From Hippasteria phrygiana (taxonomy: Eukaryota > Echinodermata > Asteroidea > Valvatida > Goniasteridae), in contig JAZGUH010000550.1 of the NCBI GenBank assembly GCA_037893225.1, positions 620,001 through 684,000 on the forward strand: 64,000 bases of DNA. The letters are read 5' to 3'. Made by a program: the position numbers and the translations under genes. The notes under the pieces are model-generated. The model was given only the letters and a program-made list of their open reading frames with translations. It was not told the DNA's origin and did no database searches. Below are positions 25,747-39,664 of this stretch, piece after piece (position 1 is the stretch's first letter; each line of letters opens with the position of its first letter).

Positions 25747-26906
25747 CCGATGATTGCAACATGTAGCGCCAGATCTAAGCTATCCATACATGTCAAAATT
25801 ACTGCATTTGGTTGATATTTCATGCAATTATGAATGAGTAAAGCAAGTCCATTCCCCAGGGAATTTGACATGCATGGAGCAATAAATAGACGGTAACATG
25901 TACACAGATGTTGGCCGGAAAGAAAATAAACATTGCGAGGTTTGAATTTTCTCTACAAGTTTTAACTCTGGGAAGCCGCCGATGATTGCAACATGTAGCG
26001 CCAGATCTAAGCTATACATACATGTCAAAATTACTGCATTTGGTTGATATTTCATGCAATTATGAATGAGTAAAGCAAGTCCATACCCCAGGGAATTTGA
26101 CATGCATGGAGCAATAAATAGACGGTAATATGTACACAGATGTTGACCGGAAAGAAAATAAACATTGCGAGGTTTGAATTTTCTCCACAAGTTTGAACTC
26201 TAAGAAGCCGCCGATGATTGCAACATGTAGCGCCAGATCTAAGCTATCCATACATGTCAAAATTACTGCATTTGGTTGATATTTCATGCAATTATGAATG
26301 AGTAAAGCAAGACCATACCCCAGGGAATTTGACAGGCATGGAGCAATAAATAAAAGGTAATATGCACACAGATGTTGGCCGGAAAGAAAATAAACATTGC
26401 GAGGTTTGAATTTTCTCCACAAAATTTAACTCTAAGAAGCCGCCGATAATTGCAACATGTAGCGCCAGATCTAAGCTATCCATACATGTCAAAAATACTG
26501 AATTTGGTTGATATTTCATGCAATTATGAATGAGTAAAGCAAGTCCATACCCCAGGGAATTTGACATGCATGGAGCAATAAATAGACGGTAATATGTACA
26601 CAGATGTTGGCCGGAAAGAAAATAAACATTGCGAGGTTTGAATTTTCTCCACAAGTTTGAACTCTAAGAAGCCGCCGATGATTGCAACATGTAGCGCCAG
26701 ATCTAAGCTATCCATACATGTCAAAATTACTGCATTTGGTTGATATTTCATGCAATTATGAATGAGTAAAGCAAGTCCATACCCCAGGGAATTTGACAGG
26801 CATGGAGCAATAAATAAAAGGTAATATGCACACAGATGGTGGCCGGAAAGAAAATAAACATTGCGAGGTTTGAATTTTCTCCACAAGTGTTAACTCTAAG
26901 AAGCCG
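25747..26906. repeat. Satellite segment between HOR blocks (copies 112-116)
   Basis: Five 232-bp monomers. Copy 112 combines actgca and aaagcaag with ccattcccc and tctggg, and recurs as copy 255 (58920-59151). Copies 115-116 repeat copies 107-108 (aaaaatactg, then ggtgg with gtgttaac). Nothing but satellite is present. Confidence 0.65.
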
Positions 26907-29457
26907 CCGATAATTGCAACATGTAGCGCCAGATCTAAGCTATCCATACATGTCAAAATTACTGAATTTGGTTGATATTTCATGCAATTATGAATGAGTA
27001 AAACAAGTCCATTCCCCAGGGAATTTGACATGCATGGAGCAATAAATAGACGGTAACATGTACACAGATGTTGGCCGGAAAGAAAATAAACATTGCGAGG
27101 TTTGAATTTTCTCCACAAGTGTTAACTCTAAGAAGCCGCCGATAATTGCAACATGTAGCGCCAGATCTAAGCTATCCGTACATGTCAAAATTACTGTATT
27201 TGGTTGATATTTCATGCAATTATGAATGAGTAAAGCAAGTCCATACCGCAGGGAATTTGACATGCATGGAGCAATAAATAGACGGTAATATGTACAGAGA
27301 TGTTGACCGGAAAGAAAATAAACATTGCGAGGTTTGAATTTTCTCCACAAGTTTGAACTCTAAGAAGCCGCCGATGATTGCAACATGTAGCGCCAGATCT
27401 AAGCTATCCATACATGTCAAAATTACTGCATTTGGTTGATATTTCATGCAATTATGAATGAGTAAAGCAAGACCATACCCCAGGGAATTTGACAGGCATG
27501 GAGCAATAAATAGACGGTAATATGCACACAGATGTTTGCCCGAAAGAAAATAAACATTGCGAGGTTTGAATTTTCTCCACAAGTGTTAACTCTAAGAAGC
27601 CGCCGATAATTGCAACATGTAGCGCCAGGTCTAAGCTATCCATACATGTCAAAATTACTGTATTTGGTTGATATTTCATGCAATTATGAATGAGTAAAGC
27701 AAGTCATACCCCAGGGAATTTGACAGGCATGGAGCAATAAATAGAAGGTAATATGCACACAGATGTTGGCCGGAAAGAAAATAAACATTGCGAGGTTTGA
27801 ATTTTCTCCACAAGTTTTAACTCTAAGAAGCCGCCGATAATTGCAACATGTAGCGCCAGATCTAAGCTATCCGTACATGTCACAATTACTGTATTTGGTT
27901 GATATTTCATGCAATTATGAATGAGTAAAGCAAGTCCATACCCCAGGGAATTTGACATGCATGGAGCAATAAATAGACGGTAATATGTACACAGATGTTG
28001 GCCGGAAAGAAAATAAACATTGCGAGGTTTGAATTTTCTCCACAAGTTTGAACTCTAAGAAGCCGCCGATGATTGCAACATGTAGCGCCAGATCTAAGCT
28101 ATCCATACATGTCAAAATTACTGAATTTGGTTGATATTTCATGCAATTATGAATGAGTAAAGCAAGTCCATACCCCAGGGAATTTGACATGCATGGAGCA
28201 ATAAATAAAAGGTAATATGCACACAGATGTTGACCGGAAAGAAAATAAACATTGCGAGGTTTGAATTTTCTCCACAAGTTTGAACTCTAAGAAGCCGCCG
28301 ATGATTGCAACATGTAGCGCCAGATCTAAGCTATCCATACATGTCAAAATTACTGCATTTGGTTGATATTTCATGCAATTATGAATGAGTAAAGCAAGAC
28401 CATACCCCAGGAAATTTGACAGGCATGGAGCAATAAATAAAAGGTAATATGCACACAGATGTTGGCCGGAAAGAAAATAAACATTGCGAGGTTTGAATTT
28501 TCTCCACAAAATTTAACTCTAAGAAGCCGCCGATAATTGCAACATGTAGCGCCAGATCTAAGCTATCCATACATGTCAAAATTACTGAATTTGGTTGATA
28601 TTTCATGCAATTATGAATGAGTAAAACAAGTCCATTCCCCAGGGAATTTGACATGCATGGAGCAATAAATAGACGGTAACATGTACACAGATGTTGGCCG
28701 GAAAGAAAATAAACATTGCGAGGTTTGAATTTTCTCTACAAGTTTTAACTCTGGGAAGCCGCCGATGATTGCAACATGTAGCGCCAGATCTAAGCTATAC
28801 ATACATGTCAAAATTACTGCATTTGGTTGATATTTCATGCAATTATGAATGAGTAAAGCAAGTCCATACCCCAGGGAATTTGACATGCATGGAGCAATAA
28901 ATAGACGGTAATATGTACACAGATGTTGGCCGGAAAGAAAATAAACATTGCGAGGTTTGAATTTTCTCCACAAGTTTGAACTCTAAGAAGCCGCCGATGA
29001 TTGCAACATGTAGCGCCAGATCTAAGCTATCCATACATGTCAAAAATACTGAATTTGGTTGATATTTCATGCAATTATGAATGAGTAAAGCAAGTCCATA
29101 CCCCAGGGAATTTGACATGCATGGAGCAATAAATAGACGGTAATATGTACACAGATGTTGGCCGGAAAGAAAATAAACATTGCGAGGTTTGAATTTTCTC
29201 CACAAGTTTGAACTCTAAGAAGCCGCCGATGATTGCAACATGTAGCGCCAGATCTAAGCTATCCATACATGTCAAAATTACTGTATTTGGTTGATATTTC
29301 ATGCAATTATGAATGAGTAAAGCAAGTCCATACCGCAGGGAATTTGACATGCATGGAGCAATAAATAGACGGTAATATGTACACAGATGTTGACCGGAAA
29401 GAAAATAAACATTGCGAGGTTTGAATTTTCTCCACAAGTGTTAACTCTAAGAAGCCG
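26907..29457. repeat. 11-monomer (2551-bp) HOR, copy 1
   Basis: Copies 117-127. All eleven types recur in order in 29458-32008, including the one-base-short monomer. A private change is caggaaattt near 28411, where the second copy has cagggaattt. The unit includes the markers tacagagatg, tttgcccgaa and aggtct, which reappear further right as the B block. Confidence 0.85.
27603..27833. repeat. 231-bp monomer (copy 120), shared deletion
   Basis: One c is missing in gtccatacc, giving aagtcatacc near 27703-27706. The copy also has aggtct and the intermediate tagaagg. The following copy has the rare tgtcacaatt. The deletion shifts the phase of the array by 1 bp. It is not in a homopolymer longer than two bases, so a sequencing slip is less likely than for copy 217. 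Confidence 0.85.
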
Positions 29458-32008
29458 CCGATAATTGCAACATGTAGCGCCAGATCTAAGCTATCCATAC
29501 ATGTCAAAATTACTGAATTTGGTTGATATTTCATGCAATTATGAATGAGTAAAACAAGTCCATTCCCCAGGGAATTTGACATGCATGGAGCAATAAATAG
29601 ACGGTAACATGTACACAGATGTTGGCCGGAAAGAAAATAAACATTGCGAGGTTTGAATTTTCTCCACAAGTGTTAACTCTAAGAAGCCGCCGATAATTGC
29701 AACATGTAGCGCCAGATCTAAGCTATCCGTACATGTCAAAATTACTGTATTTGGTTGATATTTCATGCAATTATGAATGAGTAAAGCAAGTCCATACCGC
29801 AGGGAATTTGACATGCATGGAGCAATAAATAGACGGTAATATGTACAGAGATGTTGACCGGAAAGAAAATAAACATTGCGAGGTTTGAATTTTCTCCACA
29901 AGTTTGAACTCTAAGAAGCCGCCGATGATTGCAACATGTAGCGCCAGATCTAAGCTATCCATACATGTCAAAATTACTGCATTTGGTTGATATTTCATGC
30001 AATTATGAATGAGTAAAGCAAGACCATACCCCAGGGAATTTGACAGGCATGGAGCAATAAATAGACGGTAATATGCACACAGATGTTTGCCCGAAAGAAA
30101 ATAAACATTGCGAGGTTTGAATTTTCTCCACAAGTGTTAACTCTAAGAAGCCGCCGATAATTGCAACATGTAGCGCCAGGTCTAAGCTATCCATACATGT
30201 CAAAATTACTGTATTTGGTTGATATTTCATGCAATTATGAATGAGTAAAGCAAGTCATACCCCAGGGAATTTGACAGGCATGGAGCAATAAATAGAAGGT
30301 AATATGCACACAGATGTTGGCCGGAAAGAAAATAAACATTGCGAGGTTTGAATTTTCTCCACAAGTTTTAACTCTAAGAAGCCGCCGATAATTGCAACAT
30401 GTAGCGCCAGATCTAAGCTATCCGTACATGTCACAATTACTGTATTTGGTTGATATTTCATGCAATTATGAATGAGTAAAGCAAGTCCATACCCCAGTGA
30501 ATTTGACATGCATGGAGCAATAAATAGACGGTAATATGTACACAGATGTTGGCCGGAAAGAAAATAAACATTGCGAGGTTTGAATTTTCTCCACAAGTTT
30601 GAACTCTAAGAAGCCGCCGATGATTGCAACATGTAGCGCCAGATCTAAGCTATCCATACATGTCAAAATTACTGAATTTGGTTGATATTTCATGCAATTA
30701 TGAATGAGTAAAGCAAGTCCATACCCCAGGGAATTTGACATGCATGGAGCAATAAATAAAAGGTAATATGCACACAGATGTTGACCGGAAAGAAAATAAA
30801 CATTGCGAGGTTTGAATTTTCTCCACAAGTTTGAACTCTAAGAAGCCGCCGATGATTGCAACATGTAGCGCCAGATCTAAGCTATCCATACATGTCAAAA
30901 TTACTGCATTTGGTTGATATTTCATGCAATTATGAATGAGTAAAGCAAGACCATACCCCAGGGAATTTGACAGGCATGGAGCAATAAATAAAAGGTAATA
31001 TGCACACAGATGTTGGCCGGAAAGAAAATAAACATTGCGAGGTTTGAATTTTCTCCACAAAATTTAACTCTAAGAAGCCGCCGATAATTGCAACATGTAG
31101 CGCCAGATCTAAGCTATCCATACATGTCAAAATTACTGAATTTGGTTGATATTTCATGCAATTATGAATGAGTAAAACAAGTCCATTCCCCAGGGAATTT
31201 GACATGCATGGAGCAATAAATAGACGGTAACATGTACACAGATGTTGGCCGGAAAGAAAATAAACATTGCGAGGTTTGAATTTTCTCTACAAGTTTTAAC
31301 TCTGGGAAGCCGCCGATGATTGCAACATGTAGCGCCAGATCTAAGCTATACATACATGTCAAAATTACTGCATTTGGTTGATATTTCATGCAATTATGAA
31401 TGAGTAAAGCAAGTCCATACCCCAGGGAATTTGACATGCATGGAGCAATAAATAGACGGTAATATGTACACAGATGTTGGCCGGAAAGAAAATAAACATT
31501 GCGAGGTTTGAATTTTCTCCACAAGTTTGAACTCTAAGAAGCCGCCGATGATTGCAACATGTAGCGCCAGATCTAAGCTATCCATACATGTCAAAAATAC
31601 TGAATTTGGTTGATATTTCATGCAATTATGAATGAGTAAAGCAAGTCCATACCCCAGGGAATTTGACATGCATGGAGCAATAAATAGACGGTAATATGTA
31701 CACAGATGTTGGCCGGAAAGAAAATAAACATTGCGAGGTTTGAATTTTCTCCACAAGTTTGAACTCTAAGAAGCCGCCGATGATTGCAACATGTAGCGCC
31801 AGATCTAAGCTATCCATACATGTCAAAATTACTGTATTTGGTTGATATTTCATGCAATTATGAATGAGTAAAGCAAGTCCATACCGCAGGGAATTTGACA
31901 TGCATGGAGCAATAAATAGACGGTAATATGTACACAGATGTTGGCCGGAAAGAAAATAAACATTGCGAGGTTTGAATTTTCTCCACAAGTGTTAACTCTA
32001 AGAAGCCG
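29458..32008. repeat. 11-monomer (2551-bp) HOR, copy 2
   Basis: Copies 128-138, directly adjoining copy 1. Differences noticed are cagtgaattt near 30496, ttggccgg near 31942 where copy 1 has ttgaccgg, and the normal cagggaattt near 30960, so about three in 2551 bp. Homology ends exactly at the next monomer (32009), which starts a B block. Confidence 0.85.
30154..30384. repeat. 231-bp monomer (copy 131), sister of copy 120
   Basis: It carries the same aagtcatacc deletion (near 30254-30257), aggtct and tagaagg as copy 120, exactly 2551 bp downstream. The shared indel shows that the 11-mer was duplicated after the deletion arose, or was duplicated by the assembly. Confidence 0.85.
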
Positions 32009-32936
32009 CCGATAATTGCAACATGTAGCGCCAGATCTAAGCTATCCGTACATGTCAAAATTACTGTATTTGGTTGATATTTCATGCAATTATGAATGAG
32101 TAAAGCAAGTCCATACCGCAGGGAATTTGACATGCATGGAGCAATAAATAGACGGTAATATGTACAGAGATGTTGACCGGAAAGAAAATAAACATTGCGA
32201 GGTTTGAATTTTCTCCACAAGTTTGAACTCTAAGAAGCCGCCGATGATTGCAACATGTAGCGCCAGATCTAAGCTATCCATACATGTCAAAATTACTGCA
32301 TTTGGTTGATATTTCATGCAATTATGAATGAGTAAAGCAAGACCATACCCCAGGGAATTTGACAGGCATGGAGCAATAAATAGACGGTAATATGCACACA
32401 GATGTTTGCCCGAAAGAAAATAAACATTGCGAGGTTTGAATTTTCTCCACAAGTGTTAACTCTAAGAAGCCGCCGATAATTGCAACATGTAGCGCCAGGT
32501 CTAAGCTATCCATACATGTCAAAATTACTGAATTTGGTTGATATTTCATGCAATTATGAATGAGTAAAGCTAGTCCATACCCCAGGGAATTTGACATGCA
32601 TGGAGCAATAAATAGACGGTAACATGTACACAGATGTTGGCCGGAAAGAAAATAAACATTGCGAGGTTTGAATTTTCTCTACAAGTTTTAACTCTGGGAA
32701 GCCGCCGATGATTGCAACATGTAGCGCCAGATCTAAGCTATACATACATGTCAAAATTACTGCATTTGGTTGATATTTCATGCAATTATGAATGAGTAAA
32801 GCAAGTCCATACCCCAGGGAATTTGACATGCATGGAGCAATAAATAGACGGTAATATGTACACAGATGTTGGCCGGAAAGAAAATAAACATTGCGAGGTT
32901 TGAATTTTCTCCACAAGTTTGAACTCTAAGAAGCCG
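32009..32936. repeat. B block, monomers B1-B4 (copies 139-142)
   Basis: B1 is marked by tccgtac, ccgcagg and tacagagatgttgacc; B2 by tttgcccgaa with a gtgttaac tail; B3 by aggtct and aaagctagtcc; B4 by tataca with a gtttgaac tail. The set recurs at 35025, 36417 and 41753, and B1-B2 also occur in both copies of the 11-mer (27139, 29690). An A block follows directly. Confidence 0.75.
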
Positions 32937-35024
32937 CCGATGATTGCAACATGTATCGCCAGATCTAAGCTATCCATACATGTCAAAATTACTGAATTTG
33001 GTTGATATTTCATGCAATTATGAATGAGTAAAGCAAGTCCATACCCCAGGGAATTTGACATGCATGGAGCAATAAATAAAAGGTAATATGCACACAGATG
33101 GTGGCCGGAAAGAAAATAAACATTGCGAGGTTTGAATTTTCTCCACAAGTGTTAACTCTAAGAAGCCGCCGATAATTGCAACATGTAGCGCCAGATCTAA
33201 GCTATCCGTACATGTCAAAATTACTGTATTTGGTTGATATTTCATGCAATTATGAATGAGTAAAGCAAGTCCATACCGCAGGGAATTTGACATGCATGGA
33301 GCAATGAATAGACGGTAATATGTACACAGATGTTGACCGGAAAGAAAATAAACATTGCGAGGTTTGAATTTTCTCCACAAGTTTGAACTCTAAGAAGCCG
33401 CCGATGATTGCAACATGTAGCGCCAGATCTAAGCTATCCATACATGTCAAAATTACTGCATTTGGTTGATATTTCATGCAATTATGAATGAGTAAAGCAA
33501 GACCATACCCCAGGGAATTTGACAGGCATGGAGCAATAAATAAAAGGTAATATGCACACAGATGTTGGCCGGAAAGAAAATGAACATTGCGAGGTTTGAA
33601 TTTTCTCCACAAAATTTAACTCTAAGAAGCCGCCGATAATTGCAACATGTAGCGCCAGATCTAAGCTATCCATACATGTCAAAATTACTGAATTTGGTTG
33701 ATATTTCATGCAATTATGAATGAGTAAAACAAGTCCATTCCCCAGGGAATTTGACATGCATGGAGCAATAAATAGACGGTAACATGTACACAGATGTTGG
33801 CCGGAAAGAAAATAAACATTGCGAGGTTTGAATTTTCTCTACAAGTTTTAACTCTGGGAAGCCGCCGATGATTGCAACATGTAGCGCCAGATCTAAGCTA
33901 TACATACATGTCAAAATTACTGCATTTGGTTGATATTTCATGCAATTATGAATGAGTAAAGCAAGTCCATACCCCAGGGAATTTGACATGCATGGAGCAA
34001 TAAATAGACGGTAATATGTACACAGATGTTGGCCGGAAAGAAAATAAACATTGCGAGGTTTGAATTTTCTCCACAAGTTTGAACTCTAAGAAGCCGCCGA
34101 TGATTGCAACATGTAGCGCCAGATCTAAGCTATCCATACATGTCAAAAATACTGAATTTGGTTGATATTTCATGCAATTATGAATGAGTAAAGCAAGTCC
34201 ATACCCCAGGGAATTTGACATGCATGGAGCAATAAATAGACGGTAATATGTACACAGATGTTGGCCGGAAAGAAAATAAACATTGCGAGGTTTGAATTTT
34301 CTCCACAAGTTTGAACTCTAAGAAGCCGCCGATGATTGCAACATGTAGCGCCAGATCTAAGCTATCCATACATGTCAAAATTACTGTATTTGGTTGATAT
34401 TTCATGCAATTATGAATGAGTAAAGCAAGTCCATACCGCAGGGAATTTGACATGCATGGAGCAATAAATAGACGGTAATATGTACACAGATGTTGACCGG
34501 AAAGAAAATAAACATTGCGAGGTTTGAATTTTCTCCACAAGTTTGAACTCTAAGAAGCCGCCGATGATTGCAACATGTAGCGCCAGATCTAAGCTATCCA
34601 TACGTGTCAAAATTACTGCATTTGGTTGATATTTCATGCAATTATGAATGAGTAAAGCAAGACCATACCCCAGGGAATTTGACAGGCATGGAGCAATAAA
34701 TAGACGGTAATATGCACACAGATGTTTGCCCGAAAGAAAATAAACATTGCGAGGTTTGAATTTTCTCCACAAGTGTTAACTCTAAGAAGCCGCCGATAAT
34801 TGCAACATGTAGCGCCAGATCTAAGCTATCCATACATGTCAAAATTACTGAATTTGGTTGATATTTCATGCAATTATGAATGAGTAAAACAAGTCCATTC
34901 CCCAGGGAATTTGACATGCATGGAGCAATAAATAGACGGTAACATGTACACAGATGTTGGCCGGAAAGAAAATAAACATTGCGAGGTTTGAATTTTCTCC
35001 ACAAGTGTTAACTCTAAGAAGCCG
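32937..35024. repeat. A block, 9 monomers (copies 143-151)
   Basis: Markers in order are catgtatcgcc (near 32953), caatgaatag (33303), gaaaatgaac (33577) and catacgtgtc (34601). The same series occurs at 37345-39432 and 39665-41752. It is bounded by B4 on the left and B1 on the right. Confidence 0.8.
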
Positions 35025-36416
35025 CCGATAATTGCAACATGTAGCGCCAGATCTAAGCTATCCGTACATGTCAAAATTACTGTATTTGGTTGATATTTCA
35101 TGCAATTATGAATGAGTAAAGCAAGTCCATACCGCAGGGAATTTGACATGCATGGAGCAATAAATAGACGGTAATATGTACAGAGATGTTGACCGGAAAG
35201 AAAATAAACATTGCGAGGTTTGAATTTTCTCCACAAGTTTGAACTCTAAGAAGCCGCCGATGATTGCAACATGTAGCGCCAGATCTAAGCTATCCATACA
35301 TGTCAAAATTACTGCATTTGGTTGATATTTCATGCAATTATGAATGAGTAAAGCAAGACCATACCCCAGGGAATTTGACAGGCATGGAGCAATAAATAGA
35401 CGGTAATATGCACACAGATGTTTGCCCGAAAGAAAATAAACATTGCGAGGTTTGAATTTTCTCCACAAGTGTTAACTCTAAGAAGCCGCCGATAATTGCA
35501 ACATGTAGCGCCAGGTCTAAGCTATCCATACATGTCAAAATTACTGAATTTGGTTGATATTTCATGCAATTATGAATGAGTAAAGCTAGTCCATACCCCA
35601 GGGAATTTGACATGCATGGAGCAATAAATAGACGGTAACATGTACACAGATGTTGGCCGGAAAGAAAATAAACATTGCGAGGTTTGAATTTTCTCTACAA
35701 GTTTTAACTCTGGGAAGCCGCCGATGATTGCAACATGTAGCGCCAGATCTAAGCTATACATACATGTCAAAATTACTGCATTTGGTTGATATTTCATGCA
35801 ATTATGAATGAGTAAAGCAAGTCCATACCCCAGGGAATTTGACATGCATGGAGCAATAAATAGACGGTAATATGTACACAGATGTTGGCCGGAAAGAAAA
35901 TAAACATTGCGAGGTTTGAATTTTCTCCACAAGTTTGAACTCTAAGAAGCCGCCGATGATTGCAACATGTAGCGCCAGATCTAAGCTATCCATACATGTC
36001 AAAATTACTGAATTTGGTTGATATTTCATGCAATTATGAATGAGTAAAGCAAGTCCATACCCCAGGGAATTTGACATGCATGGAGCAATAAATAGACGGT
36101 AATATGTACACAGATGTTGGCCGGAAAGAAAATAAACATTGCTAGGTTTGAATTTTCTCCACAAGTTTGAACTCTAAGAAGCCGCCGATGATTGCAACAT
36201 GTAGCGCCAGATCTAAGCTATCCATACATGTCAAAATTACTGCATTTGGTTGATATTTCATGCAATTATGAATGAGTAAAGCAAGACCATACCCCAGGGA
36301 ATTTGACAGGCATGGAGCAATAAATAGACGGTAATATGTACACAGATGTTGGCCGGAAAGAAAATAAACATTGCGAGGTTTGAATTTTCTCCACAAGTGT
36401 TAACTCTAAGAAGCCG
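35025..36416. repeat. B block, monomers B1-B6 (copies 152-157)
   Basis: B1-B4 are followed by B5, which ends cattgctagg (near 36139), and B6 (gacc, aggc, gacgg, gtgttaac tail). The block matches 41753-43144 at a 6728-bp (29-monomer) spacing, but the last copy there ends in aaaatttt instead of gtgttaac. Confidence 0.75.
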
Positions 36417-37344
36417 CCGATAATTGCAACATGTAGCGCCAGATCTAAGCTATCCGTACATGTCAAAATTACTGTATTTGGTTGATATTTCATGCAATTA
36501 TGAATGAGTAAAGCAAGTCCATACCGCAGGGAATTTGACATGCATGGAGCAATAAATAGACGGTAATATGTACAGAGATGTTGACCGGAAAGAAAATAAA
36601 CATTGCGAGGTTTGAATTTTCTCCACAAGTTTGAACTCTAAGAAGCCGCCGATGATTGCAACATGTAGCGCCAGATCTAAGCTATCCATACATGTCAAAA
36701 TTACTGCATTTGGTTGATATTTCATGCAATTATGAATGAGTAAAGCAAGACCATACCCCAGGGAATTTGACAGGCATGGAGCAATAAATAGACGGTAATA
36801 TGCACACAGATGTTTGCCCGAAAGAAAATAAACATTGCGAGGTTTGAATTTTCTCCACAAGTGTTAACTCTAAGAAGCCGCCGATAATTGCAACATGTAG
36901 CGCCAGGTCTAAGCTATCCATACATGTCAAAATTACTGAATTTGGTTGATATTTCATGCAATTATGAATGAGTAAAGCTAGTCCATACCCCAGGGAATTT
37001 GACATGCATGGAGCAATAAATAGACGGTAACATGTACACAGATGTTGGCCGGAAAGAAAATAAACATTGCGAGGTTTGAATTTTCTCTACAAGTTTTAAC
37101 TCTGGGAAGCCGCCGATGATTGCAACATGTAGCGCCAGATCTAAGCTATACATACATGTCAAAATTACTGCATTTGGTTGATATTTCATGCAATTATGAA
37201 TGAGTAAAGCAAGTCCATACCCCAGGGAATTTGACATGCATGGAGCAATAAATAGACGGTAATATGTACACAGATGTTGGCCGGAAAGAAAATAAACATT
37301 GCGAGGTTTGAATTTTCTCCACAAGTTTGAACTCTAAGAAGCCG
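36417..37344. repeat. B block, monomers B1-B4 again (copies 158-161)
   Basis: It repeats 35025-35952 at a 1392-bp (6-monomer) spacing and again leads into an A block. The full arrangement here is B1-4, A, B1-6, B1-4, A, so A and B pieces are shuffled as whole monomers. Confidence 0.75.
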
Positions 37345-39432
37345 CCGATGATTGCAACATGTATCGCCAGATCTAAGCTATCCATACATGTCAAAATTAC
37401 TGAATTTGGTTGATATTTCATGCAATTATGAATGAGTAAAGCAAGTCCATACCCCAGGGAATTTGACATGCATGGAGCAATAAATAAAAGGTAATATGCA
37501 CACAGATGGTGGCCGGAAAGAAAATAAACATTGCGAGGTTTGAATTTTCTCCACAAGTGTTAACTCTAAGAAGCCGCCGATAATTGCAACATGTAGCGCC
37601 AGATCTAAGCTATCCGTACATGTCAAAATTACTGTATTTGGTTGATATTTCATGCAATTATGAATGAGTAAAGCAAGTCCATACCGCAGGGAATTTGACA
37701 TGCATGGAGCAATGAATAGACGGTAACATGTACACAGATGTTGACCGGAAAGAAAATAAACATTGCGAGGTTTGAATTTTCTCCACAAGTTTGAACTCTA
37801 AGAAGCCGCCGATGATTGCAACATGTAGCGCCAGATCTAAGCTATCCATACATGTCAAAATTACTGCATTTGGTTGATATTTCATGCAATTATGAATGAG
37901 TAAAGCAAGACCATACCCCAGGGAATTTGACAGGCATGGAGCAATAAATAAAAGGTAATATGCACACAGATGTTGGCCGGAAAGAAAATGAACATTGCGA
38001 GGTTTGAATTTTCTCCACAAAATTTAACTCTAAGAAGCCGCCGATAATTGCAACATGTAGCGCCAGATCTAAGCTATCCATACATGTCAAAATTACTGAA
38101 TTTGGTTGATATTTCATGCAATTATGAATGAGTAAAACAAGTCCATTCCCCAGGGAATTTGACATGCATGGAGCAATAAATAGACGGTAACATGTACACA
38201 GATGTTGGCCGGAAAGAAAATAAACATTGCGAGGTTTGAATTTTCTCTACAAGTTTTAACTCTGGGAAGCCGCCGATGATTGCAACATGTAGCGCCAGAT
38301 CTAAGCTATACATACATGTCAAAATTACTGCATTTGGTTGATATTTCATGCAATTATGAATGAGTAAAGCAAGTCCATACCCCAGGGAATTTGACATGCA
38401 TGGAGCAATAAATAGACGGTAATATGTACACAGATGTTGGCCGGAAAGAAAATAAACATTGCGAGGTTTGAATTTTCTCCACAAGTTTGAACTCTAAGAA
38501 GCCGCCGATGATTGCAACATGTAGCGCCAGATCTAAGCTATCCATACATGTCAAAAATACTGAATTTGGTTGATATTTCATGCAATTATGAATGAGTAAA
38601 GCAAGTCCATACCCCAGGGAATTTGACATGCATGGAGCAATAAATAGACGGTAATATGTACACAGATGTTGGCCGGAAAGAAAATAAACATTGCGAGGTT
38701 TGAATTTTCTCCACAAGTTTGAACTCTAAGAAGCCGCCGATGATTGCAACATGTAGCGCCAGATCTAAGCTATCCATACATGTCAAAATTACTGTATTTG
38801 GTTGATATTTCATGCAATTATGAATGAGTAAAGCAAGTCCATACCGCAGGGAATTTGACATGCATGGAGCAATAAATAGACGGTAATATGTACACAGATG
38901 TTGACCGGAAAGAAAATAAACATTGCGAGGTTTGAATTTTCTCCACAAGTTTGAACTCTAAGAAGCCGCCGATGATTGCAACATGTAGCGCCAGATCTAA
39001 GCTATCCATACGTGTCAAAATTACTGCATTTGGTTGATATTTCATGCAATTATGAATGAGTAAAGCAAGACCATACCCCAGGGAATTTGACAGGCATGGA
39101 GCAATAAATAGACGGTAATATGCACACAGATGTTTGCCCGAAAGAAAATAAACATTGCGAGGTTTGAATTTTCTCCACAAGTGTTAACTCTAAGAAGCCG
39201 CCGATAATTGCAACATGTAGCGCCAGATCTAAGCTATCCATACATGTCAAAATTACTGAATTTGGTTGATATTTCATGCAATTATGAATGAGTAAAACAA
39301 GTCCATTCCCCAGGGAATTTGACATGCATGGAGCAATAAATAGACGGTAACATGTACACAGATGTTGGCCGGAAAGAAAATAAACATTGCGAGGTTTGAA
39401 TTTTCTCCACAAGTGTTAACTCTAAGAAGCCG
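37345..39432. repeat. A block, second occurrence (copies 162-170)
   Basis: It matches 32937-35024 at a 4408-bp (19-monomer) spacing, with the same tatcgcc, aatgaatag, gaaaatgaac and tacgtg markers. One private change noticed is ggtaacatgtac near 37724, where the other A blocks have ggtaatatgtac. Confidence 0.8.
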
Positions 39433-39664
39433 CCGATAATTGCAACATGTAGCGCCAGATCTAAGCTATCCGTACATGTCAAAATTACTGTATTTGGTTG
39501 ATATTTCATGCAATTATGAATGAGTAAAGCAAGTCCATACCGCAGGGAATTTGACATGCATGGAGCAATAAATAGACGGTAATATGTACACAGATGTTGG
39601 CCGGAAAGAAAATAAACATTGCGAGGTTTGAATTTTCTCCACAAGTTTGAACTCTAAGAAGCCG
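39433..39664. repeat. Chimeric monomer, B1 head fused to B4 tail (copy 171)
   Basis: The left part is B1 (ccgataattg, tccgtac, actgta, ataccgcagg). The right part is B4 (cacagatgttggcc, gtttgaac) and it leads into tatcgcc, the first marker of an A block, as true B4 copies do at 32705 and 37113. B1 and B4 are identical between the ccgcagg site (about 39542) and the cagag/cacag site (about 39591), so the switch lies there. The product removes three monomers compared with A-B1-B4-A and sets a local 10-monomer (2320-bp) period. Confidence 0.75.
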
